Of a stretch of 56,163 nucleotides of DNA, positions 38,098 to 47,304 are shown in pieces (the first letter of the stretch is position 1; each line of letters begins with the position of its first letter). The notes beneath the pieces were generated by a model. The model searched no databases, was not told the DNA's origin, and saw only the letters and a program-made list of their open reading frames with translations. The position numbers and the translations under genes were made by a program. The DNA is taken from assembly GCA_027118455.1 (NCBI GenBank), contig JAJAYZ010000059.1:1-56163 (forward strand), given 5' to 3'. This stretch comes from Actinomycetes bacterium (GTDB taxonomy: Bacteria > Actinomycetota > Actinomycetes > JAHEKZ01).

Positions 38098-39333
38098 GTG
38101 CCCCGTCGCCTGATGCTCGATCTGCGCCCCTTGCGGGTGAGCCCCGAGTACCGGCGCATGTGGGTCGGATGGACGGTCGCGCAGGTGGGCCAGTCGATGG
38201 CCGCCGTCGCCGTTGGCATCCAGGTCTACGCGATCACCGGCTCCAGCTTCGCGGTCGGCATGATCGGGCTCGCCGCGTTCTTCCCCTTGGTGGTCTTCGG
38301 CCTCTACGGAGGTTCGATCTCCGACACCCACGACCGGCGTCAGGTCGCGCTGTGGTCGTCGGCCGGGCTCTGGCTCTGTTCCTTGGTGCTGGTCGCTCAG
38401 GCGTGGCTTGCTTGGGACCGGGTCTGGTTGCTCTATGTGGTGATCGCAGCGGAGTCCGCCTTCTTCGCCGTCAACACCCCGGCACGGTCGGCTATCGTGC
38501 CTCGGTTGATCGAGCCCAGCCTGCTTCCGGCTGCCAACGCCCTGACCACCATGACCTTCAGCGCGGGATTCATGCTCGGACCACTGCTGGGCGGGCTGGT
38601 CATCGACGCCTACAGCCTCACAGCGGCGTACGCGATCGACGCCCTACTCTTCGCCGCTGCGATGTACGGCCTCTTTCGACTGCCGGCCATCGCCCCGGAG
38701 GCCGAGGCTCATCGCACCGGTTGGGCTGCAGTGTGGGAGGGGCTCCGGTTCCTGTCGACCCGTCGCAATCTGCTGATGACCTTCATGGTCGACCTCTGCG
38801 CGATGGTGTTGGCGCAACCACGAGCGCTATTCCCTGCGCTCGCAGCGACCACCTTCGGTGGCGGCGCCAGGACCGTTGGATTCTTGGCGGCGGCCCCCGC
38901 CGTCGGTTCGGTTCTTGCTGGCCTGTTGTCCGGTTGGCTGGGGACGGTGCGCCGCCAGGGGCTCATGGTGGTGGTGATGGTCTGCGGCTACGGCGCGTCC
39001 GTCGCCTTCTTCGGTCTGACCGACATCCTCACGTGGGCGCTCTTCTTCTTGGCGCTCACCGGAGCTGCCGACATGGTGAGCGCAGTCTTCCGCTCCACGA
39101 TCTTGCAGGTGGCCACTCCCGACGAGCTCAGAGGACGCCTGCAGGGGGTCTTCGTTGTTGTCGTAGCAGGTGGCCCGCGCCTTGGTGATGCGGTGATCGG
39201 GACCACCGCCGGCCTGTTCGGCGAGCACGCCGCGATAGTGACCGGCGGCGTCGCCTGCATCGCGGCGACGCTCTTCTTCGCACTGCGCAACCGTGGGTTC
39301 GTCCGCTACGACGCTCGTGATCCGGTGGCCTAG
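38098..39333 (+). CDS. MFS transporter (EntS-like)
   Basis: A 411-residue MFS_3-type exporter with 12 hydrophobic segments. It starts LDLRPLRVSPEYRRMWVGWTVAQVG and has the loop motif GGSISDTHDRRQVALW. Related exporters handle enterobactin or drugs; the substrate is unknown here. The GTG at 38098 lies 9 nt after GGGGCAGG; an in-frame ATG at 38089 would be too close to it. It is downstream of the dehydratase with a 46-bp gap, so they may share a transcript. Confidence 0.88.
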   Translation: MPRRLMLDLRPLRVSPEYRRMWVGWTVAQVGQSMAAVAVGIQVYAITGSSFAVGMIGLAAFFPLVVFGLYGGSISDTHDRRQVALWSSAGLWLCSLVLVAQAWLAWDRVWLLYVVIAAESAFFAVNTPARSAIVPRLIEPSLLPAANALTTMTFSAGFMLGPLLGGLVIDAYSLTAAYAIDALLFAAAMYGLFRLPAIAPEAEAHRTGWAAVWEGLRFLSTRRNLLMTFMVDLCAMVLAQPRALFPALAATTFGGGARTVGFLAAAPAVGSVLAGLLSGWLGTVRRQGLMVVVMVCGYGASVAFFGLTDILTWALFFLALTGAADMVSAVFRSTILQVATPDELRGRLQGVFVVVVAGGPRLGDAVIGTTAGLFGEHAAIVTGGVACIAATLFFALRNRGFVRYDARDPVA

Positions 39334-39400
39334 GGACCGGCACTGACCAACAATCTGAAGAAGAGCGTTCCAACCCGTGACCCAGCACCGTCTTCGGCCA

Positions 39401-39406
39401 TAGCCT
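39401..39406 (+). promoter_or_regulatory. Leaderless-type -10 element of GCS2-type ligase gene
   Basis: TAGCCT followed by 6 nt and GTG 39413. It favours that start over GTG 39407. Confidence 0.45.
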
Positions 39407-39412
39407 GTGGAT

Positions 39413-40549
39413 GTGCACATTCCGTTTCAGCCGTCGGAGCGTTCGAGCCTGGGTATCGAGTGGGAGCTCGAGCTCATCGATCGTGACACGCGCGAGCTGA
39501 CGAGTGGTGCCACCGAGATCTTGACCGAGATCTCCCCGGTGCCGGGCGAAGAGCATCCGAAGGCCAAGCACGAGCTGCTCGAGTCGACGATCGAGATCAT
39601 CACCGGGATCTGCTCAACAGTTGCCGAGGCTCGTGAGGACCTCGCCGGCACGCTCAAGGAAGTCCAGGTCGCTGCTGCCAAGCGCAATCTCGGTGTGATG
39701 TGTTCGGGTACTCATCCCTTCACCGACTGGTCGACGCAGAAGATCAGCCCGAACCCGCGGTATGCCCAGCTCGTCGAGCAGATGCAGTGGCTCGCACGCC
39801 GGTTGCAGATCTTTGGCGTTCACGTTCACGTCGGTGTACGCGCACCGGAGAAGGCCATACCGATCAACAACGCCTTGATGATGTACATCCCGCACTTCCT
39901 CGCGCTCTCGGCGTCCTCGCCGTACTGGATGGGATCAGACACCGGGCTTGCATCGGCGCGGAGCAAGGTGTTCGAAGGCCTGCCGACAGCCGGCCTGCCC
40001 TACTCCCTGTCGGGGTGGGACGCGTTCGAGGAGTACATGGACACCCTGATCTCGTCGAAGACCATCGAGTCCATCCGCGAGGTCTGGTGGGACATCCGTC
40101 CGCATCCCAACTTTGGGACCGTTGAACTTCGCATCTGTGACGGCTTACCGACCCTTGATGAGATCTCGGTGATTGCCGCGATGGCGCAGTCGCTGGTCGA
40201 GTCGTTCGATCGTCAGCTTGACAAGGGCTACACCCTGCCGAAGCCGCGCATGTGGTTGGTGCGCGAGAACAAGTGGCGGGCCGCTCGCTATGGCCTCGAC
40301 GCCGAGATCGTCGTGGACGATCTGGGACAGAGCGTCAAGCCGATCAAAGAAGCCATTCTCGACCTGGCCGAGGACCTCGAGCCGACCGCGCGCAAGCTTG
40401 GCTGTGCCGAAGAGCTGATGAAGGTCGAGCAGTTGATGCAGATTGGCGCTAGCTACCAGCGCCAACGCGCGGCCGCGGCTGCTGCGGACGGTGATCTGCG
40501 TGTTGTGGTCGACGGGTTGCTGAACGAGATGGATCAGGGCGTCTTCTGA
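39413..40549 (+). CDS. GCS2/YbdK-type carboxylate-amine ligase
   Basis: A 378-residue ATP-grasp-like ligase of the glutamate-cysteine ligase 2 family, close in length to mycobacterial Rv0433. It shows LGIEWELELID at the N-terminus, CSGTHPFTDW, FGVHVHVGV and VELRICDGLPTLDEI. Members ligate Cys or another amine to Glu in vitro; in an actinobacterium that uses mycothiol the physiological role is unclear. GTG 39413 fits the TAGCCT element. Convergent with the small partner of ParA, 13 bp away. Confidence 0.9.
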   Translation: MHIPFQPSERSSLGIEWELELIDRDTRELTSGATEILTEISPVPGEEHPKAKHELLESTIEIITGICSTVAEAREDLAGTLKEVQVAAAKRNLGVMCSGTHPFTDWSTQKISPNPRYAQLVEQMQWLARRLQIFGVHVHVGVRAPEKAIPINNALMMYIPHFLALSASSPYWMGSDTGLASARSKVFEGLPTAGLPYSLSGWDAFEEYMDTLISSKTIESIREVWWDIRPHPNFGTVELRICDGLPTLDEISVIAAMAQSLVESFDRQLDKGYTLPKPRMWLVRENKWRAARYGLDAEIVVDDLGQSVKPIKEAILDLAEDLEPTARKLGCAEELMKVEQLMQIGASYQRQRAAAAAADGDLRVVVDGLLNEMDQGVF

Positions 40550-40562
40550 CGGAGCCCGACGA

Positions 40563-40922
40563 TCAGCGGCGACCGGCGACGAAGCGCGTCAGGGCTTCGA
40601 CGACCACCGTGTCGATCGGGATCCCGGCCTTGTCGGCTGCCTTGCGCGCCTGTTTGCGAAGGTCCTTGGGAACGACAACGGTCAGCTCGACCGCCTTGCC
40701 TTCGTACGTCGGTAGTGGCGCTGGTGGCTCGGCGTCGCGGGCGATGGTGTCATCGGCTCGGTCGATGGGCTTGATGCCCTTGTTTTTCTTGGGCTGCTTG
40801 GCTGCCGAGGGTGCGTGGGGCACCGGGTGGATGTGCTGCTCGGCAACGACCCGGGGGGCGGCTGGGTGAACAGACCCGTCGCCTGATCGCTGCAACGCGG
40901 GACGTGGATCGGGACGACTCAC
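40563..40922 (-). CDS. Small basic protein, possible ParA partner
   Basis: A 119-residue protein. The first 75 residues are Pro/Lys-rich and likely disordered. The last 43 (AVELTVVVPKDLRKQARKAA, then GIPIDTVVVEALTRFVAG) have a strand-helix-helix pattern like ribbon-helix-helix DNA-binding proteins. It follows ParA on the same strand, 82 bp away, as in ParA plus small-centromere-binding-protein pairs. GTG 40922 with GAGAGGA about 8 nt upstream. Function inferred from context. Confidence 0.72.
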   Translation of the reverse strand: MSRPDPRPALQRSGDGSVHPAAPRVVAEQHIHPVPHAPSAAKQPKKNKGIKPIDRADDTIARDAEPPAPLPTYEGKAVELTVVVPKDLRKQARKAADKAGIPIDTVVVEALTRFVAGRR

Positions 40923-41004
40923 GGCTTTGTCCTCTCCGTCCGGTTGCTTCTTCTGTGCACTATGCCACTCGGGGTTTGCCCGCGGAGCACAATCGGGCTG
41001 GGCG

Positions 41005-41787
41005 CTATGACACTGGTCGGAGCGGTTTGGGCTCGACATGGGGTGCCAATACGAGGTCGAGGTAGGTGTCAAAGATGCGGGCAACCTCGCGCCCGGCCTG
41101 CGTACGCCAGGCGTGGACGGGGGTGCAGGCCCCGGCGGCTTGCTGCAGCACCGCGCGATCGGGGAGCGGGGGCTGCAAGAGGAGGTCTCCGTACGCGAGC
41201 GCAAGCTCGGCCATCCGGTAGCGGTGTTCGGATGAAGTGGGTCGGACGCGGTTGACGACGATTCCGGCCACCTGAAGGCGGAGGTTGGTGTCGCGTACAA
41301 CGCCCATGGCGTCCAATGCCTGCTGTGCACCCTGGAGCGCGAACAGGCTCGGCTCGGTGACAACGAGCCCAAGGTCGCTGGCCGTCAGGGCGTTACGGGT
41401 GAGCTCGCCGAGGGCGGGAGGCGTGTCGATCAAGATCAGGTCGTACTTGTCGAGCCCCTGCATCGTCACCCGCAGGCGCACGTTGCCGGCGCCCTCAGGG
41501 ACGGCACGGTGCTCGAGGGCCCGCTCGCTTGCCACCAGGTCGATGTTCTCGCCCCAGCCACTGGCAACGACCGCCTGCTCCATGATCCCCGACCGACCAT
41601 CGGCGAGGACATCGTTGGTGGTGAACTGCACCCGCGGGGGGTCGAGGACGACGGAGCTGTTGGCTTGCGGATCGAGGTCGACCACGAGCGTGTGCAGGCC
41701 GCGTGCGTGCGCGGCACTGGCCAGGCCCAGGGTGACCGATGTCTTGCCGACGCCGCCCTTCAGGCTCAGCACGCTGAGAACTCGCAT
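41005..41787 (-). CDS. ParA-family ATPase
   Basis: A 260-residue deviant-Walker ATPase. KGGVGKTS (10-17) is the P-loop with the signature first Lys, then VVDLDPQANSSVVL and LILIDTPPALGELTRNAL. The C-terminus has VAGIVVNRVRPTSSEH. ParA proteins position DNA or protein cargoes on the nucleoid. No typical ParB with a parS-binding domain adjoins it, only a small basic protein, so it may be an orphan positioning system rather than the chromosomal ParAB. ATG at 41787. Confidence 0.9.
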   Translation of the reverse strand: MRVLSVLSLKGGVGKTSVTLGLASAAHARGLHTLVVDLDPQANSSVVLDPPRVQFTTNDVLADGRSGIMEQAVVASGWGENIDLVASERALEHRAVPEGAGNVRLRVTMQGLDKYDLILIDTPPALGELTRNALTASDLGLVVTEPSLFALQGAQQALDAMGVVRDTNLRLQVAGIVVNRVRPTSSEHRYRMAELALAYGDLLLQPPLPDRAVLQQAAGACTPVHAWRTQAGREVARIFDTYLDLVLAPHVEPKPLRPVS

Positions 41788-42214
41788 GGGGTGAGGGTAC
41801 GGGGGAGGCTTTGGGCGGCGCGGTGGGACGGTCTTCTTCGCCCTGAACGGGTGAGGCGCGGTCGCTGACCGTCATCGAGTCGTCACTCTGGGGTGGAGGC
41901 AGAGTCGCGTCCACATCCCTGGGCCGATCGCTTGAAGCTGCTGGAGGTTCGGGCTGGAATCGAACACACGTTCGAAGTTGGCCGATGCTCGGGAACCCGC
42001 TGGTGTCTTTCCGTTGATCTTTCTCCGCGGATACCGCCCGTTGAAATCGGTCAGCTGAAGGTTCGGTGCCGCCGCCGCGGATGACCGGGCCAGTTGATGA
42101 GAGCCACTCTTGCCATCCGCTGCTCGATGAGCGAAGGCCCGGTTCTCCCTCGGTGAACGCGTCGACGGCCGACGCAGCGCTTGTTCCGTCACCACCTAAC
42201 CCGAGGGATGCCTG
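41788..42214. other. Divergent intergenic region with LexA box
   Basis: About 427 bases between the divergent ParA and DUF222 genes. Short frames here (such as 41893-42084 plus and 41872-42195 minus) show no recognisable product. The one clear signal is a perfect SOS-type palindrome at 41960-41975. Confidence 0.5.
41960..41975. promoter_or_regulatory. Predicted LexA (SOS) box
   Basis: TCGAAC-ACAC-GTTCGA is an exact match to the mycobacterial-type LexA palindrome TCGAAC-N4-GTTCGA. It lies 173 bp upstream of the ParA start and 240 bp upstream of the first DUF222 fragment. 13E12/DUF222 genes of mycobacteria are known LexA targets, which supports it. Confidence 0.75.
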
Positions 42215-43498
42215 ATGGGTCACGACCACACCGATGGGGACGGCGGCCAGTCGCCGGAACCGGCGTGGTCGGCGCCTGGACAGCGGAGCACGAACCCGTT
42301 TCCTCCAGGTTCGTACGTGATCGATGAGGCGCGTTCGGTCTTCGGTGAGTTCGTCGATGCTGCCTCCGACCTGGACGCTGTCGAGCAGCTGGTGCGAAGC
42401 GACAGGTGATCGAGCGGTTGGAAGGGTTGTGGCTGGCTGCCGCCGCTGACTTCCCCGAGTTCGGTGCGCTAGCCGAGACCGGGCACCGGTCATTGGCGTC
42501 CTGGATGCGGCACCGTTGCCACCTCGCACCTGGCGAAGCCGCAGCCCGTTCCCGGGTGGCCTTTGCCGTGACCGAGTCGCAACCGGCAACCGGCGAAGCC
42601 ATGCGCGACGGATCCTTGTCGTGGCGCCATGCGCAGGTGATTGGTGGCGCTGTGCACCAGGTTCCTGCAGAGCTTCGCGAGGAAGCGGAGTTGGCGTTGG
42701 TCGCCGAAGCGGGATCACTGCACCCCGGACAACTGCGCCAGGTCGCTGACCGATTGGTGCACTGCATGGACCGAAAGCGTCCAGATGACGTCGCGATTCG
42801 ACGCTCGGACCGACGAGGGCTCAGCGTGGCCGAGACGATCGACGGAATGGTCGCTGTCTCGAGTCTGCTCGACCCGGTGAACGGGGCGCTGCTCCTGGCT
42901 GCGCTCAACAGCCAGGTGCAATCGTCGTCGGCGGGCCTTTGACCGGAGACAACCGCTCGTGGCCGCAGCGTCGCGCTGATGCGTTGGGAGAGATCTGCTC
43001 GGCATGGTTAGGGAACGTCAACGACGGGGTGGTCGGTGGGGTGCGCCCGCATCTGTCGGTGATCGTCGACCATGCAACGCTGACCGCCCCTGGCGACCTA
43101 CTGCCGGCCGCACAACATGATCGGATCGGACCCGCCCAGCTGGCGTGGGTCGGTCCGATCACCGCCAGCGAGGCACAAATTTTCGGGTGTGACTCGACCG
43201 TCTCGCGAATCTTGACGGATGGACCGTCACAGGTCATCGATGTGGAGCGGGCGACGCGCACCATCCCACCCGCACTGCGCCGTGCGGTCTCTGCGCGAGA
43301 CTGCAGGTGTGTTGGCACCGGCTGTCACCGTCCCCCCGAGCAGTGCGACGTCCATCACATCGTCTTCTGGGAGCACGGGGCGAGACCTCACAGGCGAACA
43401 CCGTGCTCCTCTGCCGTCACCACCACCGTCTCGTCCACCTCAAACAGTGGCGTGTTGTCGTCGAATCCGACGGCACCCGAAGACTCACTCCGCCGTGA
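42215..43498 (+). pseudogene. 13E12/DUF222 HNH endonuclease gene, frameshifted
   Basis: Four consecutive pieces in changing frames make one DUF222-HNH protein of about 425 residues: 42215-42409, 42406-42942, 42939-about 43395, and about 43395-43498. The DUF222 helical region is in the first two (LVRSDR then VIERLEGLWLAAAADF; SWRHAQVIGGAVHQVP). The HNH part begins RDCRCVGTGCHRPPEQCDVHHIVFWEHG and ends, in another frame, LLCRHHHRLVHLKQW. Two junctions coincide with GTGA and TTGA overlaps. The family is normally one continuous gene, so it is a decayed copy or carries sequence errors. Such REP13E12-type genes serve as phage attachment targets in mycobacteria. Confidence 0.8.
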
Positions 43499-43597
43499 CA
43501 CCACGGTGGCATCGCGCCACCTGCCCCCCCAACTCCTGCCACCAAGCCATCCGGTGTCGACGCCTGGCCCGCTCTCCGATGCTGCCACCATGGGCAC

Positions 43598-44110
43598 ATG
43601 TCCGAGCTCACCTACCCCGCGAGGCTGCAGGGTCGCTCGATTCCTCTTGCTGGGGGTGCGACCTACGCTGCCGGCCCGTGGCACGTCTTGGTGCAGATGC
43701 AGGTGATCGGAGCAGGTGAACTCGACTTCGAGCGTGCGGCGCAGCGGATCACTGCCTGGCAGATGCATCGCGACGCTGGCGTTCACATTGATGCGGACTC
43801 GGCCGCCGCAGTGGGTGTGGAGGTCGCGATGGGGATCGGCGCTGGCTTGCTACGGATCACCGCCGAGTGTCGAGTCGTCGCCGTTGTCGACGAGCCGCGG
43901 CAGTCAGGATTCGCTTACGGAACCCTGGCGCGACATCCGGAGTGCGGTGAGGAGGCCTTCCTGGTCAACTGGCGCGAGGACGACGCTGTGGTGGGGTCAG
44001 TCGCCGCCTTCTCCCAACCGGCCCGGTGGTACACCAAGGCAGGCGGTCCCGTGACGCGCGCGATGCAGGCCGTCGCCGCGCGCAGGTACCTTGGCGCGAT
44101 GCTGCCGTAG
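43598..44110 (+). CDS. DUF1990-family protein
   Basis: A 170-residue protein matching DUF1990: RITAWQMHRDAGVHIDAD, AECRVVAVVDEPRQSGFAYGTLARHPECGEEAFLV, and a C-terminal helix with GGPVTRAMQAVAARRYLGAM. The fold is START/SRPBCC-like and the function unknown. ATG at 43598. It ends 9 bp before the convergent photolyase; pairing with light- or DNA-damage genes may be chance. Confidence 0.88.
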   Translation: MSELTYPARLQGRSIPLAGGATYAAGPWHVLVQMQVIGAGELDFERAAQRITAWQMHRDAGVHIDADSAAAVGVEVAMGIGAGLLRITAECRVVAVVDEPRQSGFAYGTLARHPECGEEAFLVNWREDDAVVGSVAAFSQPARWYTKAGGPVTRAMQAVAARRYLGAMLP

Positions 44111-44119
44111 CGATGGCGT

Positions 44120-45517
44120 CTAACGGTTCTTGATCGCTCCGTAGCGCTCCAGTGACTCTCGGCGTTCCACCGCGTGATCGACGATGCGCTGGGCGTACCC
44201 AGCCATGTAGCCGTCGGCTACGTTCCACGGCTCATGGGCCGTCGGCCCAGACACATGTCTCAGTTCGGGGACGTAGCGGCGCACGTAGTCACCGGCTGGG
44301 TCAAAGCGCTGGCCCTGGGTGATCGGGTTGAAGATCCGGAAGTAGGGCGAGGCGTCGGTTCCACATCCGGCGGTCCACTGCCAGCCGTGCGCGTTCGACG
44401 CGATATCTCCGTCGACGAGGTGACGCATGAACCATCTGGCGCCGAGCTGCCACTCCAGGTGAAGATCCTTCACCAGAAAGGACGCAACGATCATTCGGAC
44501 GCGATTGTGCATCCAGCCCTCGTGCAGTAGTTGACGCATTCCGGCGTCGACGATGGGGTAGCCGGTCCGTCCCTGCTGCCAGGCAAGCAGGTGAGTTTCT
44601 GCGTTGGGGCCTGAGTCGTAGAGCATGTGCGCAAACTCTGGCCTTAGGTATTCGCGGGCAGTATCTGGCGCGTGATGCAGAACGTCGGCGTAGAACTCGC
44701 GCCACGCGAGTTCCTTGCGGAACACCTCATGATCGACTGAGTCACCGAGGTCGGCGAGCAGCGTTCGTGGATGGATCTCGCCGTACTTCAGGTGCACAGA
44801 GAGGCGCGATGATCCCTCTACATCGGGGCGGTTGCGATCCTGTGCGTAGTGGGCCAGGGCTTCGCCGCGGAACTGGTGCCAACGGTCGAGCGCTGCAGCC
44901 TCACCCGAAGGTGGCAGGTGAAGTGTGCTGCTGAGCGATCCGACCTGACGTTCCGTAGGCGCCGGGTCGCTCGAGATACCCATGGCCCACCGCGTGGTTT
45001 TCGGTTGGGTGTTTGGCTGGGTGTTCGGCGGCGCAGCAGGGGCGCGCCAACCGTGGGAGAGCCAGGCTCGGTAGAACGGCGAGTAGACGCGGTAAGGCGT
45101 CCCGTCACCCTTGACCACGCGACCTGGCGCGACGGCGTAGGGCGACCCAGTGCGGACCAGGTCGACGCCAATGTCGGAGAGCGCCCGCTCGACCGCTGCG
45201 TCGCGAGCTGCTCCGTAGGGTCCGTAGTCGGCCGAGATGTGCACGCTGGATGCCCCGACCGCACGGGCCAGTGTCACGACCGTCTCTACCGGGTTCCCGC
45301 TACGCCGGACCAGAGCGCCGTCCATGCTGTGGTCGAGCGCCGCAAGTGAGCCAAGAAGGTACCGGCGTCGGGCCGAACCGGCCGGACGCCAAAGGCTCGG
45401 GTCGACAACGAAGAGTGGGACGACCTCGTCGGCGGATCTGGCAGCTTCGCCGAGTGCTGGGTGGTCGGACAGCCGAAGGTCGCGCCGGAACCACATCACC
45501 GACCGGGTGGAAGTCAC
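44120..45517 (-). CDS. phrB: Deoxyribodipyrimidine photolyase
   Basis: A 465-residue flavoprotein repairing cyclobutane pyrimidine dimers using blue light. The N-terminal antenna domain starts SVMWFRRDLRLSDHPAL. The FAD domain has SRLSVHLKYGEIHPR, ELAWREFYADVLHH, TGYPIVDAGMRQL, MHNRVRMIVASFLVKDL, WQWTAGCGTDASPYFRIFNP and QGQRFDP, all typical of class I CPD photolyases. The linker carries NTQPNTQPK, from a short DNA duplication. GTG 45517, 7 nt after a TAGCGT hexamer. Confidence 0.93.
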   Translation of the reverse strand: MTSTRSVMWFRRDLRLSDHPALGEAARSADEVVPLFVVDPSLWRPAGSARRRYLLGSLAALDHSMDGALVRRSGNPVETVVTLARAVGASSVHISADYGPYGAARDAAVERALSDIGVDLVRTGSPYAVAPGRVVKGDGTPYRVYSPFYRAWLSHGWRAPAAPPNTQPNTQPKTTRWAMGISSDPAPTERQVGSLSSTLHLPPSGEAAALDRWHQFRGEALAHYAQDRNRPDVEGSSRLSVHLKYGEIHPRTLLADLGDSVDHEVFRKELAWREFYADVLHHAPDTAREYLRPEFAHMLYDSGPNAETHLLAWQQGRTGYPIVDAGMRQLLHEGWMHNRVRMIVASFLVKDLHLEWQLGARWFMRHLVDGDIASNAHGWQWTAGCGTDASPYFRIFNPITQGQRFDPAGDYVRRYVPELRHVSGPTAHEPWNVADGYMAGYAQRIVDHAVERRESLERYGAIKNR

Positions 45518-45524
45518 GGCCCTG

Positions 45525-45530
45525 ACGCTA
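45525..45530 (-). promoter_or_regulatory. Leaderless-type -10 element of phrB
   Basis: TAGCGT on the minus strand, 7 nt before GTG 45517. Confidence 0.5.
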
Positions 45531-45596
45531 GAGGGCTGACGAGGAATCTGCTCGGGGGAGATCGAACCCGCCTCTTGAGTGCGGCAGGATGCACCC

Positions 45597-47297
45597 GTGA
45601 CCGAACTCGCCGCTGATGCCCCCGTCGTCTATCGCAACGCCAAGGCCTTCACCGCTGATCCTGACCGACCATGGGCTCCCGCTTTCGCTGTGCACGGTGG
45701 CAGGTTCTTGGTGGCCGGCTGCCTTGAGGAGGTCCAGGCGGTGGCCGCCAAGGCGGCGGCGAGCGGCGCAGTCGCCGGAAGCGGCGGCGGGGTCGTCGAA
45801 GAGGTCGACCTCAAGGGCAACTTGGTCCTTCCCGGCGTCATCGATGCGCACTTTCACCTCATGGGTATGGGGGAGTCCCTGCAGCGGGTCGACCTCGTCC
45901 GGGCGCGGTCACTGGAGGAGATCCAGCGTCTCGTCCGAGAGCACGCGGTGAGTCACTCACAGAGTCACTGGGTCCTCGGAAAGAGCTGGCTCTTCGACGC
46001 CATCCCTGGTGGCGAACCGACGGTGGCGATGCTCGACGCGGTGGTTCCCATTCGTCCCGTCCTTCTAGATGCCAACGACTATCACTCGACGTGGGTGAAC
46101 TCGCTCGGGCTGGATGCGCTGGGGATCACCGACTCGACCCCCGACCCGGCGGGGGGCCGGATTGCTCGGGACGCATCCGGCCGCGCGACCGGGTTCCTCG
46201 AGGAGACGGCCGCCGAGTTGGCGTGGGCACATCTGGATCGGGTGACCACCGGTGAAGGTCATCGGCAACATCTTCGGGGCGCCATCGCTGCCTTGCACGC
46301 GGCTGGGGTGACGACGGTGATCGACATGGGGCTCGGCGCGACGTCACTGCAGACCATCGTCGCAGCCGAGGCCGATGGTGAGCTCGACCTACGCGTGGTT
46401 GGCCACTGGCTGATGTCGCGTGAGGGATCGTCCGCCACCCACCTCGCGCAGGTCTCCGAGGCAGTCGAACTGACGCGCGTCCACACCTCCGACCGGTTCC
46501 GGATGACGGGTATCAAGTTCATCGTCGATGGCGTCATCGACGGTTGCACCGCGCATGTGTCAGAGCCTTACACCACGGGCGCGATGCCCGACCCAATCTG
46601 GGACTACGAAGCCTTGGTGCCGGTGGTCGCGGCTGCCGACAAGGCCGGGATCCAGGTGGCACTGCACGCCATCGGTGACGCTGCTGTGCGAGCCGCCCTC
46701 GACGCCATCGAGAACGCCTACCGCGAGAACGGGACAGGGCCTGATCGAATCGGGCCCAGCGGCTCAGCTGAGCGCCGCCACCGGATCGAGCACATCGAGT
46801 ACTGCGACCCAGCCGACATCTCTCGCTTTGCCGCGCTTGGGGTGACAGCGTCCATGCAACCGGTCCACGCCGACCCAGCGATCCAGGACAACTGGCGGGC
46901 CATGCTGGGGCCGGAACGCTCGCCCGCGGGGTTCCCGGCCGCCGCGCTGGTCGCGTCCGGTGCCCGTCTGGTGCTGGGAACCGATGCTCCAACCGCTCCG
47001 TACGCACCGCTGCCCAACCTGTTCATCGCAACGACCCGCCGCTCGGCAATGGACCCATCGCTGCCGGCGAATCAGCCCAAGAACGCTTTGCCGTTGCACG
47101 ACGCCATCACGTACGCGACGGCAAACGCGGCATGGTCCTGCTTCGCTGAAGACCGGCTCGGATCGATCGCACCTGGCCGCCACGCAGACTTCTTCGTCGT
47201 TGACCCCGATGTCACCGATTCCGATCCCGACCGGCTTCTCGACGCGTCGGTGTTGCAGACGCTCGTGGGTGGCCGAACCGTGCATAGGAAGGGATGA
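45597..47297 (+). CDS. YtcJ-like amidohydrolase
   Basis: A 566-residue metal-dependent hydrolase of the Amidohydrolase_3 group. LVLPGVIDAHFHLMGMG carries the HxH metal ligands; later come QVALHAIGDAAV and RHRIEHIEYCDPADI (metal His), then LVLGTDAPTAPYAPL (catalytic Asp). The end (GSIAPGRHADFFVVDPD) is the usual composite beta domain. The substrate is unknown. GTG 45597 has AGGA 7 nt upstream; GTG 45579 is possible. The DtxR gene starts 7 nt after its stop. Confidence 0.9.
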   Translation: MTELAADAPVVYRNAKAFTADPDRPWAPAFAVHGGRFLVAGCLEEVQAVAAKAAASGAVAGSGGGVVEEVDLKGNLVLPGVIDAHFHLMGMGESLQRVDLVRARSLEEIQRLVREHAVSHSQSHWVLGKSWLFDAIPGGEPTVAMLDAVVPIRPVLLDANDYHSTWVNSLGLDALGITDSTPDPAGGRIARDASGRATGFLEETAAELAWAHLDRVTTGEGHRQHLRGAIAALHAAGVTTVIDMGLGATSLQTIVAAEADGELDLRVVGHWLMSREGSSATHLAQVSEAVELTRVHTSDRFRMTGIKFIVDGVIDGCTAHVSEPYTTGAMPDPIWDYEALVPVVAAADKAGIQVALHAIGDAAVRAALDAIENAYRENGTGPDRIGPSGSAERRHRIEHIEYCDPADISRFAALGVTASMQPVHADPAIQDNWRAMLGPERSPAGFPAAALVASGARLVLGTDAPTAPYAPLPNLFIATTRRSAMDPSLPANQPKNALPLHDAITYATANAAWSCFAEDRLGSIAPGRHADFFVVDPDVTDSDPDRLLDASVLQTLVGGRTVHRKG

Positions 47298-47304
47298 TCA
47301 AAGC

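Noticed and set aside
42215..43498. An insertion sequence
   Set aside because: The product is a DUF222-HNH protein, not a DDE or HUH transposase, and I saw no terminal inverted repeats or target duplication.
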